A model generated the notes under the pieces. The model was given only the letters and a program-made list of their open reading frames with translations. It searched no databases and was not told the origin of the DNA. A stretch of 64,000 bases of DNA from positions 19,435,001 through 19,499,000 of the forward strand of contig CM060979.1 in NCBI GenBank assembly GCA_030765065.1. The letters are read 5' to 3'. The stretch's first letter is position 1. Every line of letters begins with the position of its first letter. Both the position numbers and the translations under genes were made by a program. This DNA is from Deroplatys truncata. Lineage: Eukaryota > Arthropoda > Insecta > Mantodea > Mantidae. Positions 10,284 through 21,658 of the stretch are shown one piece after another.

Positions 10284-11173
10284 TTTACTTTCTCTACTAC
10301 GTATAGTAAGTAGGGGAAGTATTGCATTCCACCCAAAAATTCGATACCGAGATTTCACCGGAAATACATGTTTTGAGACCTCCTGAATCCAAAAAAAGCA
10401 TTTTTGGAAACATGTCCGTGTGTGTGTCTGTGTGTGTGTCTGTGTGTCTGTGTGTGTGTCTGTGTGTGTGTCTGTGAACAGCATAACTCAAAAACTAACA
10501 GTCGGATAAACACCAAACTTGGTATTTACGTTCAGTATCTTCCAGAGATGCGACACGAAGGTTTTCAAGAAAATCCCCCCACCCCAGACTACCCTTTACA
10601 TGGAACATTTTTCGAAAATTTTAATTTTCTCAAAAATGGCTCTAACGATTTTGATGAAAATATCATATGTTTAAGATAATGTCATGAGAAATGAAATGTA
10701 TATCTCGAAATTTCTGGGAATGTCTCCAAAAGTATTCTTCATTATGAACGACTTTTGCATAACTGGTAAACCATAAGAGATAGACAAAATTTTACTACAC
10801 AAAAAATGTAGATCGCGTTAAAATACACAACTTATATCATATACATTTTTTTTGTTGAGTGAACCGTTTTCGAGATATTGCTTGTTATTTCCTTAAATTT
10901 TCCAATACTTATACTTTTTCTCAAATTCGTTATTCATTTTTTTATGTCCTGGACATGCAAAGAGAATGGAATGCGCCACATAGCAACCAGCGATAAAATA
11001 TTTGACTATCGCTTAAAAGCTACCATATTCCCCTTGCATCTACAAGAAAATTACAAGTAAGATTGACATCTCGATATCTCGATTAATATGAAGCATATGG
11101 AGAATAGGCGTTTGTAAAAATAGATTGTACAAGAGTAGAGAAAGTCATGTGAGTGTAACACATCAGATTTTTT
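10284..11173 (+). mobile_element. HL element, full length, nested in another HL
   Basis: This is a good reference copy. The 5' inverted repeat ACTTTCTCTAC is at 10287-10297. A TG-rich microsatellite is at about 10413-10476. The 3' inverted repeat GTAGAGAAAGT is at 11135-11145. A stem-loop ATGTG-(7)-CACAT follows at 11147-11163, then CAGA and a T-run. It encodes no protein. T-runs at both edges replace a single T-run expected in the uninterrupted outer copy. The architecture resembles HINEs (non-autonomous Helentrons); that assignment is my inference. Confidence 0.85.
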
Positions 11174-11214
11174 GGTTATCTGTTCACACACACACGCGCC
11201 TTTTTTGCTTAAAT

Positions 11215-12760
11215 TGCTTTCTTTTTGGATGCAGGGAGTCGCAAAACTGTATTTCCAATGAAACCTCGTGTCGAATTTTTGGGTAGAATGCAACACTTCC
11301 CCTACTTTCTATAGGTAAGCAGTAGATAAGGTAAAGGTGCTGTTTTTAAATATAGGGGGCCCCAAAACGTGTATTTCCACTGAAATCTCGTATCGAATTT
11401 TTGGGTAGAATGCAACACTTCCTCTACTTTCTATAGGTAAGTAGCATATAAGGTACAAGTGCTCTTTTTAAATACAGGGGACCTCAAAACGCGTATTTCC
11501 AGTGAAATTTTGTATGGAATTTATTTGTGGGATGCAATACGTCCCTTACTTTCTATAGTAATTAGAAGATAAAGTACAAGTGCTCTTTTTAAATTCAGGG
11601 GATCTCAAAACGCGTATTTCCAGTGAAATCTCGTATGGAATTTATGGGTGGGATGCAATACTTCCCTTACTTTCTATAGTAATTAGAAGATGAAGTACAA
11701 GTGCTCTTTTTAAATTCAGAGGACCTCAAAACGCGTATTTCCAGTGAAATCTCGTATGGAATTTATGGGTGGGATGCAATACTTCCCTTACTTTCTATAG
11801 TAATTAGAAGATAAAGTACAAGTGCTTTTTTAAATTCAGGGGACCTCAAAACGCGTATTTCCAGTGAAATCTCGTATGGAATTTATGGGTGGGATGCAAT
11901 ACTTCCCTTACTTTCTATAGTAATTAGAAGATAAAGTACAAGTGCTTTTTTTAATTCAGGGGACCTCAAAACGCGTATTTCCAGTGAAATCTCGTATGGA
12001 ATTTATGGGTGGGATGCAATACTTCCCTTACTTTCTATAGTAATTAGAAGATGAAGTACAAGTGCTCTTTTTAAATTCAGAGGACCTCAAAACGCGTATT
12101 TCCAGTGAAATCTCGTATGGAATTTATGGGTGGGATGCAGTACTTCCCTTACTTTCTATAGTAATTAGAAGATAAAGTACAAGTGCTTTTTTAAATTCAG
12201 GGGACCTCAAAACGCGTATTTCCAGTGAAATCTCGTATGGAATTTATGGGTGGGATGCAATACTTCCCTTACTTTCTATAGTAATTAGAAGATAAAGTAC
12301 AAGTGCTTTTTTAAATTCAGGGGACCTCAAAACGCGTATTTCCAGTGAAATCTCGTATGGAATTTATGGGTGGGATGCAATACTTCCCTTACTTTCTATA
12401 GTAATTAGAAGATAAAGTACAAGTGCTTTTTTAAATTCAGGGGACCTCAAAACGCGTATTTCCAGTGAAATCTCGTATGGAATTTATGGGTGGGATGCAA
12501 TACTTCCCTTACTTTCTATAGTAATTAGAAGATAAAGTACAAGTGCTTTTTTAAATTCAGGGGACCTCAAAACGCGTATTTCCAGTGAAATCTCGTATGG
12601 AATTTATGGGTGGGATGCAATACTTCCCTTACTTTCTATACCTAGGAAATAGGTAAGGTACAATTCAACGGGGCCTCGAAACGTGTACTTCCGGCGAAAT
12701 CTCGTATACAGTCTTTGGTTGGAATGCAACACTTTCTCTCCGCAGTAGAGAAAGTAAAAA
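11215..12760 (-). repeat. 120-bp tandem array made of the HL terminal module
   Basis: About 13 head-to-tail units. Units 3-12 are spaced almost exactly 120 bp apart, for example 'gaatttatgggtgggatgc' near 11640, 11760, 11880, 12000, 12120, 12240, 12360, 12480 and 12600. Each unit equals the last about 115 bp of an HL copy: 'tcaggggacctcaaaa', 'tatttccagtgaaatctcgt', the 'gggatgcaatacttccc' region and the 'actttctatag' version of the inverted repeat. The two units at each edge are closer to ordinary HL ends, while the central ones are nearly identical to each other. Confidence 0.9.
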
Positions 12761-13376
12761 GTAAGAATTAATACACAATGCTTACTCCGACTGTGACCTT
12801 ATAGCAGCCCGTGCTACAACAATTAACTTCCAACGTCTCAGCACATCTGCACGGAAGTAAAGTAACACTAAAGCGCAGAAAGGACGAAACGTACTTTTGA
12901 TGGCTGTGCTGCCATTGGTATGGGCATCATAAACTCGGTTTATGAGAAATAAGGCCGGTAATATTTAACAGGCGGTGGAAATGAAACTCTAGAAGTCGGA
13001 AAGCAGGAGGCCATTTCAAATAAGGACTGCAAACGCAAGTACTAACATCCCTTCGTGAAAACTGGAACTGACTTACTCGGTGTTACATGCGTTTTTATAT
13101 TTATAACGTCTATCAGGAATCATAAAGCCCATAGCTAGATATCTGAGTCAGCACTGACAGAAATAACACCTTTGTCGAAATTTTATCATGACATTTAATG
13201 CTGTAAACACTATCCAGTTGTATTTCTCTCCCCCCTCCCTCAGCCTATTTATTATTTTACGTCACTTACTACGTGGTCATATCACGACGGATCTGTTAGG
13301 AGACACCTCGCAGATCGGTGTGCGGCGGACACTTAGCCTTCTAGATCTCTTCCCTGTACCATACCATCTTACTTTG
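12761..13376. other. Unrecognised spacer between two tandem arrays
   Basis: I see no gene or named repeat. The DNA is of moderate GC content. Confidence 0.5.
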
Positions 13377-15637
13377 TCACGTGTCCACAAAGGCTTGTGT
13401 ATAGCAACTGTATCTCTGCTTCTGTGACGAGCAGATGGCCTCCTTGACATGTGTCCACAGAGGCATGTGTACAGCAACTGCATCTCTGCTTCAGTGGCGA
13501 GCAGATGGCCTCCTTGACATGTGTCCACAGAGGCATGTGTACAGCACTGCATCTCTGCTTCAGTGGCGAGCAGATGGCCTCCTTGACACGTGTTCACAGA
13601 TGCATGTGTACAGCAACTGCATCTCTGCTTCAGTGGCGAGCAAATGGCCTCCTTGACACGTGTTCACAGATGCATGTGTACAGCAACTGCATCTCTGCTT
13701 CTGTGACGAGCAGATGGCAGCCTCGACACATGTTCACAGAGGCATGTGTACAGCAACTGTATCTCTGCTTCTGTGACGAGCAGATGGCAGCCTCGACACA
13801 TGTCCACAGAGGCATGTGTACAGCAACTGTATCTCTGCTTCTGTGACGAGCAGATGGCAGCCTCGACACATGTTCACAAAGGCATGTGTACAGCAACTGT
13901 ATCTCTGCTTCTGTGACGAGCAGATGGCAGCCTCGACACGTGTTCACAGATGCATGTGTACAGCAACTGTATCTCTGCTTCTGTGACGAGCAGATGGCAG
14001 CCTCGACACGTGTTCACAGATGCATGTATACAGCAACTGTATCTCTGCTTCTGTGACGAGCAGATGGCAGCCTCGACACGTGTTTACAGATGCATGTGTA
14101 CAGCAACTGTATCTCTGCTTCTGTGACGAGCAGATGGCAGCCTCAACACATGTCCACAGAGGCATGTGTACAGCAACTGTATCTCTGCTTCTGTGACGAG
14201 CAGATGGCAGCCTCGACACGTGTTCACAGATGCATGTGTACAGCAACTGTATCTCTGCTTCTGTGACGAGTAGATGGCAGCCTCGACACGTGTTCACAGA
14301 TGCATGTGTACAGCAACTGTATCTCTGCTTCTGTGACGAGCAGATGGCAGCCTCGACACATGTCCACAGAGGCATGTGTACAGCAACTGTATCTCTACTT
14401 CTGTGACGAGTAGATGGCAGCCTCGATACATGTTCACAAAGGCATGTGTACAGCAACTGTATCTCTGCTTCTGTGACGAGCAGATGGCAGCCTCGACACA
14501 TGTTCACAGATGCATGTGTACAGCAACTGTATCTCTGCTTCTGTGACGAGTAGATGGCAGCCTGGACACATGTTCACAAAGGCATGTGTACAGCAACTGT
14601 ATCTCTGCTTCTGTGACGAGCAGATGGCAGCCTCGACACATGTTCACAAAGGCATGTGTACAGCAACTGTATCTCTGCTTCTGTGACGAGTAGATGGCAG
14701 CCTCGACACATGTCCACAGAGCCATGTGTACAGCAACTGTATCTCTGCTTCTGTGACGAGTAGATGGCAGCCTCGACACATGTCCACAGAGGCATGTGTA
14801 CAGCAACTGTACCTCTGCTTCTGTGACGAGCAGATGGCAGCCTCGACACATGTCCACAGAGGCATGTGTACAGCAACTGTACCTCTGCTTCTGTGACGAG
14901 TAGATGGCAGCCTCGACACATGTCCACAGAGGCATGTGTACAGCAACTGTACCTCTGCTTCTGTGACGAGTAGATGGCAGCCTCGACACATGTCCACAGA
15001 GCCATGTGTACAGCAACTGTACCTCTGCTTCTGTGACGAGCAGATGGCAGCCTCGACACATGTCCACAGAGGCATGTGTACAGCAACTGTATCTCTGCTT
15101 CTGTGACGAGTAGATGGCAGCCTCGACACGTGTTCACAGATGCATGTGTACAGCAACTGTATCTCTGCTTCTGTGACGAGTAGATGGCAGCCTCGACACG
15201 TGTTCACAGATGCATGTGTACAGCAACTGTACCTCTGCTTCTGTGACGAGCAGATGGCAGCCTCGACACATGTCCACAGAGGCATGTGTACAGCAACTGT
15301 ATCTCTGCTTCTGTGACGAGCAGATGGCAGCCTCGACACATGTCCACAGAGGCATGTGTATAGCAACTGTATCTCTGCTTCTGTGACGAGTAGATGGCAG
15401 CCTCGACACATGTCCACAGAGGCATGTGTACAGCAACTGTACCTCTGCTTCTGTGACGAGTAGATGGCAGCCTCGACACATGTTCACAGATGCACGTGTA
15501 CAACAACTGTACCTCTGCTTCTGTGACGAGTAGATGGCAGCCTCGACACATGTCCACAGAGGCATGTGTACAGCAACTGTATCTCTGCTTCTGTGACGAG
15601 TAGATGGCAGCCTCGACACGTGTTCACAGATGCATCC
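13377..15637. repeat. 70-bp minisatellite array, about 32 units
   Basis: The unit is recognisable by 'cagcaactgtatctctgctt', 'ctgtgacgagcagatggcag' and 'cctcgacacatgtccacag'. The period is 70 bp, with one 69-bp unit near 13540. Two linked variants alternate: 'gtccacagaggcatg' and 'gttcacagatgcatg'. A third form is 'gttcacaaaggcatg'. The first few units differ more (gatggcctccttgacatg). The unit contains ACACAT...ATGTGT, able to form a short hairpin. Because 70 is not a multiple of 3 and the minus strand of the main variant has no stops, long open frames (up to 257 codons) arise. I regard these as a by-product, not genes. Confidence 0.95.
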
Positions 15638-15733
15638 AGTCAGATTGGTTGGGCCACGGAATTTGAATCCGGCACCCTCCCCCAAATGCGAGCCATAGAC
15701 GTTACCGCCTGAGCCATCCCGCTCGGTCAGCAA
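15638..15733 (-). mobile_element. SINE-B head at the edge of the 70-bp array
   Basis: The minus strand reads 'gaccgagcgggatggctcag', 'gcggtaacgtctatggctcg' and 'ggattcaaattccgtgg', then 'ccaaccaatctgac'. This is the tRNA-like head of SINE-B. The body that follows in other copies is missing, and the 70-bp array starts at once in its place. Confidence 0.8.
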
Positions 15734-18664
15734 CATTACCTACAGTATCTTGCACACACTTTCCCTCTATACATGATTAGGGACGAAATAAAAACAGCGA
15801 CATTATTTACTTTACCTCTGTTAAAGGCTCCAGTTTCTTCCTCTAAGCCAAGAAAACTTCTGTGTAATCTTTGTAATTTGCTTTCACAAATTTCGTAACA
15901 AATGAATATGATTAGCGATGTTCAGACTTCTGGAAGCCTTATCCTCCCCAGAGTAGTCAAGTAATTTTTTTAGATAGATTAAAGTTTTGATCCCCTAGTT
16001 ATTTAATAACATAAAACCAACATTATTTTCACATAATGCAGAAACCGTTAATATGTACAGCGAAATAAGATCCGCATTCCTAGGGCACCAAGTTAAGCGC
16101 TTTAGAAAAGATACATACACGGTTTATTCTGTAACGTTTTGTTAAGGCTTAATAATTTCTTAAAGCCGCATTGGCATTCTGTAACTTCGTAACAAAACAA
16201 AATGTTGTTAAGAATAAAGATTTGGTTTCTGAACGCTGTGCCGTTTTCGCCTCCCCCATGGTCGTGGTTCATGCAACAGCACGTCACAATGCTTCAGGGT
16301 GATGACGTCATTCATAACCAGAGAAAGCCAACGTCCAAAACTTGGAACAACATACTGTTAGAAGTGACGTAAGACATCACCTCATCACGTAATACATCAT
16401 GCACGATCGTCATTGGCTGGGTTGCGACACGCCACTGATGCCAGCGTGAGAAGAGGAGTCGCTTTTTCGCCAGGGACCGAGACGGAACAACTAGCCATCG
16501 TGACAGCGAGGTTCGGCATAATTCACCAAGGGTTATTTCGGCCTTTTCTAAATTATATTTAAAACCTTGTTTGGTAAGCTTTTCAAAATTCAATCTTTAA
16601 CTCTTGGTAATTTTCCAAATTCTTGTGCGGGAGAGTGTTGACATCGCATTTCATACAACTTTGTGGTATTCGTTACTTGGTCATACATTCTTTAAATGCA
16701 CAAGGCAACCTTAATCATAGAAAGCAAAGAAAATATCACATTGTATTTGGGCATATTAATTTGTTAAACAAATGTTAAAACAAGCTGATCTAATCATTGT
16801 AAACGGATATATCACTTTAAAATAAATTGTTATTCTACGAGCTCCCAACTTAACTTTTAAGAGACGAATTTTAACAGGAGTGTGAATGCAGTGTAATCTC
16901 ATATCGTAATAAAAACTAATAGTTATTGATTTAAGAATTTTAGGTTCAAGTACTGATAAATCTTGTACTTATTTGCATGGTTCACGAATTAATTTGCCTC
17001 ATTTTTAGGTTAAGATTTTGAACTGAACCCTTTTGAGAACTGTAGCATAATACAGCGATACGTTTTCGTTCTCAGAATTATTTTAAGATAATTTCCAATC
17101 TGCTAAAACAAGTGGCTAGCAAAAAGTAATTTACCAGTTTCTCGTAATTTAATTTATACTGATGATCCTGGAAGAGGAAGAACATAACACAAAAGGTAGT
17201 CAATTGGGTTATAAAATGATAATTTATACTCAATAAATTTGTATATAAAAATACTTGTAGCTGCAACATTTCCCCATATATCACAACTATGAAACTAACC
17301 TTTCTTTTCACTAGACCTTCCACTTAACGAATACCTAAAATGATATGGATATTATCAGACCCTAATAATTATTTTCATTCAAAGATTAAGATGCAAGAAC
17401 ATGTCCACAGAACTGAAGTTGAACATTGCCAAATCGTGAATAAAATAAGTAGCTACTTATGCTTGATTGTATACATTAAAATTTCAGAAAAATCCGCATG
17501 ACAACTGGTATCTTTAAGAACCATAATTAAAAGCCAAAAACCATAAAGAAAATTAAGCAATAACTGCGGATTGATATGAATTAATGAAATTTACACCAAA
17601 ACAATGTCAAACTGCGTTGCTAATAATTTTGTCTGTCTTTTTAACCTAAAATAAAACTCAATTTACAGTCACTGCCACAGCTGTTTGACAGCTTGGAAGT
17701 TTTCCCCATAAAAATCTAATTATTTGGGGTCACAAGACATGTATAAGACAAGACATGTATGTCTTGCTATTCTAAGAAATGGGTGCGAATTTAAAAAGTC
17801 CGCATACATTTTATATTTTTCGTGTACCATTTTCACAGCACGCTTTGTCTCCATCTTGGAGGGTAAAATAATAAAAGCGCTCGGTAGTTGGTAATTTGGT
17901 GCTGGCGGCAGTGTGAAAACAAAACACTATCGCAGAGCACACGAATTTTCGATTAGTCACTCCAGTGGTCTAACAAACCACGAGAAAACAAATGTCGCGA
18001 TAACAAGCAAGTTACAGAATGCCAGGTAACAGCACATTGGTTAGCGGCGATTCTTTAAGCTTAAAAAAATAATTGTCGCCTTCTTAAAACAAGTTACACA
18101 ATAGCCCTAATAGTCTGCAACTAATATGTGCACTTACTTCTAATGTTGGAAATTTTTTTCTCTTTACACAATTATTTAGCATGCTCTGTCAACGAACCTG
18201 ATTACAACATAAATACAAATGAAATAAAGCAAAACTTTCTTACATGAGGGTTGTTAGAAGAGTTGGCATCCATAAACTTCAGTGCATACATATATAGAAT
18301 TAGAATAAACGTCCTCTTTCACTACAAACATCTGCAGTATTTGATAAATGGCAATTAAAAGAACAAATATAACACAGAATCGATTGTTACTTTTTAAAGT
18401 TTGTCTTTTGTTTGCTGAAATGTTACACCATGGCCATCTACGTATATTCCTTGCAATGAAATGCAACTAGCTTTTGTTTTTTGTACTCTGCGGGATAAAC
18501 AACTATTTATATTCTATGGAGTAACAACTGTTTTCTACTCTATGGCATTCTCAACTAAAAAGCATGGCCCTCTTCGTGAGCATGATCTTTTCTAACTCCA
18601 ATGTGTTAGCTTTGCAAGGCTTTGTAAAGCCTTTTTAATCTTTCAGTAATTTATGAAATGAAAT
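15734..18664. other. AT-rich non-coding DNA without recognised genes
   Basis: About 2.9 kb with no repeat family shared with the rest of the window and no convincing coding frame. Around 16240-16530 it is GC-richer, with a cluster of CRE-like sites annotated separately. Near 17735-17770 a 13-bp direct repeat (acaagacatgtat) occurs twice, and the second copy is part of a hairpin CAAGACAT-GT-ATGTCTTG. Confidence 0.5.
16281..16430. promoter_or_regulatory. Cluster of CRE-like sites with a CCAAT-type box
   Basis: A perfect TGACGTCA lies at 16303-16310. ACGTCA (16281-16286), TGACGTAA (16365-16372) and TCACGTAA (about 16385-16392) lie within 110 bp, and an inverted CCAAT motif (cattggct) near 16411. 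CREB/ATF or bZIP binding is the known use of such sites. No transcription unit can be tied to them from sequence alone, and a 93-codon minus-strand open frame across them is unrecognised. Confidence 0.3.
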
Positions 18665-18820
18665 TATAAGATGCTTTATAGCCCCGTGTCCGTCAAACAA
18701 ACTGGGCTTTTCAATGGTGAAAAAATTATTACAATCGTTGGAGTGGTTTTTAAGATTACTCTACATACATATACACACACATAGGAATTTTCTCTCTTTA
18801 TAATATTAGTACATATTTAT
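18665..18820 (+). mobile_element. Possible LINE 3' end fragment
   Basis: The phrases 'tacaatcgttggagtggttt', 'aagattactctacatacata', a short CA run and 'tataatattagta' resemble the 3' untranslated ends of some invertebrate non-LTR elements. I see no coding part and no second copy in the window. Confidence 0.3.
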
Positions 18821-19282
18821 ATTATATTAGCAAGTTTAAAAGGAAGTAAATTAAATCGTTATCAGTTAAACATCAACCAAGGAAACCTGACAGCTTTCTC
18901 GCTTGGCTCCTACTAGCGTGACAGCTGCTACCAGGTGGTCTGCCCATCTCTGGTCACGCCACGATCAAAAGAAGGCACCAACATCATAAAAATTACAAAA
19001 CATCAGCAGGCAGCTATAATCACATGAATGGTCAGATATTATCAAGCGGATCATATTCATTGTTCGCTTGGGATAATTTATTACAAGTTTCCGGTTCCGG
19101 CCACAACAAAATTGATAAGCTCAAGCACATTTCTATTGCTTTGTCTACTACTCACACTATTTCCAAAACCAGTGATGATAATCGCGCCTTTAATAATTTA
19201 TCAGGTGCATTGTTCGAAGAAGAGTTTTGTATAGGCAAATCGGCTCTAAAGGAGTGGAAATAACTAAGCACAATTTTACGGG

Positions 19283-19580
19283 ATGACTGCCTCTATGGCA
19301 ATGTGGTCAGCGTTCTGGCTTTTCAACAGCCCCGAGATCTCGGGTTCGATTCCCGACTGAAACGGGGAAATTGTATTTGATTAGAATCTTAGCATACCCT
19401 TCACAGAATATGGAAGTATACATGTGGGAGCGAATGTCAGTCTATTTCAAGTTAAAAATTGATAAAAACCCAATATTGAAGCATAGCATTAATAAAAAAA
19501 ATGTTTAAAAAATGTGCTACTTATAACCTGTATTTGCATGCCACACAATTGGATGTTTTAATAACAAAACTTTTAAAGCC

Positions 19581-19611
<31 letters not shown>
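19283..19611 (+). mobile_element. Possible third SINE: tRNA-like head to A30 tract
   Basis: A tRNA-like stretch at 19288-19371 contains 'ctcgggttcgattcccg', a good B-box with a pairing T-arm, and an A-box-like 'tggtcagcg'. About 210 bp later comes an uninterrupted run of 30 A (19582-19611). A tRNA head plus a poly(A) tail fits a SINE, but I could not define target duplications or find another copy. Confidence 0.4.
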
Positions 19612-19615
<4 letters not shown>

Positions 19616-20382
19616 ACTTATTTGGTCCTGTAGCATTGAACTTTAAATTTAATTTCCTATTTCTTTTTTTCAGCATTTTTACCTTGAAAATGCTCCTTGG
19701 ACGTTTATAACCTATTAGCTTGAAATTTTCAGGGGAGGTTCAGGAATTGTGGATTTAAAAAACTGTTGTGCACCAGTTAAAAATATTAAATAGTTCTGCT
19801 GAAATTATTTTCTACGGCTCAAATTGAAAAAGTTGAAAAATTCAATATAGTGTGAACAAAAACAATTTTCTCTTAAACCAATTGAAATTAAGAGATGCCT
19901 AAACAGCAATTTCTTTACATTTGTATACTAAGCTCAAATTAAAATTTTGGGAGCGATATAACAAACCGTAGGGTCGAAGGAACATTTTATATTACCATAT
20001 CAAAAAGTGATTAATCAATTAATATCTCAAGGTTTGACATAGCTCAATGAAAAGTTGTGCAATTTTATGTTCCGAGTATATGATAAAAAAGTCAAAGAAA
20101 TCTGAAGAAAAAATTTGAGTTTTTGGAGACGTATTTGCCTTAAAGAACCCTCAGTCAACGAGCTGTTTTTCAAGTCAAAGCCCCGATATCACCATAAAGT
20201 TAATGGGGGCTATAACAATGAAACAAAAACATAACAATATCTTTGTTAATGGTTTTAATTTTCAAATGTTTATACTTTCCTCAAGTGGCAAGTCGCTATT
20301 TGTGTGTGCTTGGGGTCAAGCAAAGATGATGGAATTAAAAAAAAAATTAAATTGAGTTTTATTTATGAACATTTTTTAACTG
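19612..20382. other. AT-rich non-coding DNA
   Basis: I recognise no gene or repeat. The base composition is strongly AT-rich, with scattered short A and T runs. Confidence 0.5.
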
Positions 20383-20638
20383 TTGTGGTCCTTAGCGTCC
20401 CATACTAAATGGGCGTGAAAGACCGGAAATTTTGCTCAGATGCCTCTTTATCAGGCTTGAGGTTCTTTTACGTGCCGTAAATCTACGACACGGAACCACC
20501 AGCTTTACTTCCTTCCGAAGGAAGCCGTGCTAAGGGATTTTTAAGCCATAAAAAAAATCCATCGCCCTCCGCCGGGTTTGAACCCGCGACCTCAGGAACT
20601 AAAGGCTAGCATGGTAACCACTACACCACGGAGGACGA
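20383..20638 (-). mobile_element. SINE-A copy
   Basis: The minus strand has the head 'tcgtcctccgtggtgtagtg', the B-box 'gggttcaaacccgg', the body phrases 'gtagatttacggcacgtaa' and 'gtctttcacgcccattta', and the tail 'cataaataaaactcaattta'. It is nearly full length and well preserved. Confidence 0.88.
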
Positions 20639-21658
20639 CATGGACTTTCAAAGCCTCACATAGGGATCCGCTGTTTAAAAATCCAGGGCCGGCTCCGGGG
20701 GTACGCCTCCTTGCAATGACACTATCTTAATAAAATGAAGAAATGTGTATTTGAAATTATCTGCATACTCCACGATTACATCAAGAATACAGTCATGTTT
20801 ATTATTCTTAAAGGCGCAATGTAATGGCTTGGCTGAAAATATAAAGCCATACAAGCTGAAGGAAGCGACTGCAAATTGCAAGTATGCAACCTTATTATAT
20901 TACTATTCTATGGATCCATGCCACTTCTGTCCTGGCACGGATTCATAACCCTCTGAGCTTTCACTCCAGACTCTAGCGGGGATTGGAGCGGCAAGAAGAT
21001 AGCCCACATTTGTGTCACTTAGTTGCTGTCCTGTCTTGGACGCACATGCGAATCAGAAGTATCAACTTTATTATACACCTACGTGTCCTACGACAAAGTG
21101 TGCTATAGTGAGAAGTAAAGTACCGATCACTTGCAGTGTAAAACTTAGCAGGAAATCGTCCTTTGTTTTACCATATTCGTCATTAATTTTCCATTGTTTA
21201 TACTTAAAATCAAATGAATCATTTTTACAATGCTGCCAGCACTGCCAGCAGTCGATTGAAACAAAAGTAGAGACAGCAGTTGCACCCGGCCAGCTGTGAA
21301 TTTGCGCGCGTGATTTGAACGGGAACCGTGGTGCTTGGCTTAGTTTCATTAGTGTGGGCACTTGCGCTCTATAATAGTTAGTGCCTCTACAATTAAGACG
21401 ATCTTCGCTTAAGGTTCCGGTTAGATATTAACTGGGAATCAGGGCAAATGTTCGTATTACCAGCTTCGGTTAACAGCTAACCGGGAGTTATTCTTAGCGG
21501 TCAACTAACAGTCACCTCGCGTAGCGGTTAGGGTACTGACTTGGAGGAAGAATGATGTGGTGGAGGTATATTTATTGCAATCTAAGAATTTCGGGAAGGT
21601 ATTCCTGGCACTACCCCTACATTCATGTAAAAATGTGTAAGTGTAAAAATCTATCACT
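20639..21658. other. Unrecognised DNA with a possible tRNA-like head
   Basis: Open frames of about 95 codons overlap on both strands at 21012-21361 with no recognised motif. At about 21510-21545 'cctcgcgtagcggttagggt' resembles an A-box-containing tRNA-like head. No B-box follows it, so I leave it as a note. Confidence 0.4.

Larger units (their letters stand above)
10221..12760 (-). mobile_element. HL element carrying a nested HL and a tandem array
   Basis: The outer copy starts with internal sequence (10221-10283, 'ggtacacttaaataccaag'). It is interrupted by an opposite-strand HL at a T-run and resumes at 11174 with 'ggttatctgttcacacacac', the microsatellite region. The two halves join into the normal family order at 'cgt-TTTTT-gagttat'. 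Its terminal module has expanded into 13 units (see 11215-12760) before the normal end 'gtagagaaagtaaaaa' at 12745-12760. The stem-loop half is missing on the low side, where SINE-A lies. Confidence 0.75.

Noticed and set aside
11215-15640. CRISPR-like arrays
   Set aside because: Repeats are contiguous 120-bp and 70-bp units with no unique spacers, in a eukaryotic transposon-rich context.
13451-15736. Open frames of 130-257 codons on the minus and plus strands of the 70-bp array
   Set aside because: They follow from a stop-poor 70-bp unit read through all phases; no start context, domain or splice evidence supports a gene.
21012-21361. Overlapping 95-codon frames on both strands as a gene
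   Set aside because: Neither strand has a recognisable motif; opposite-strand overlap of similar length suggests chance.
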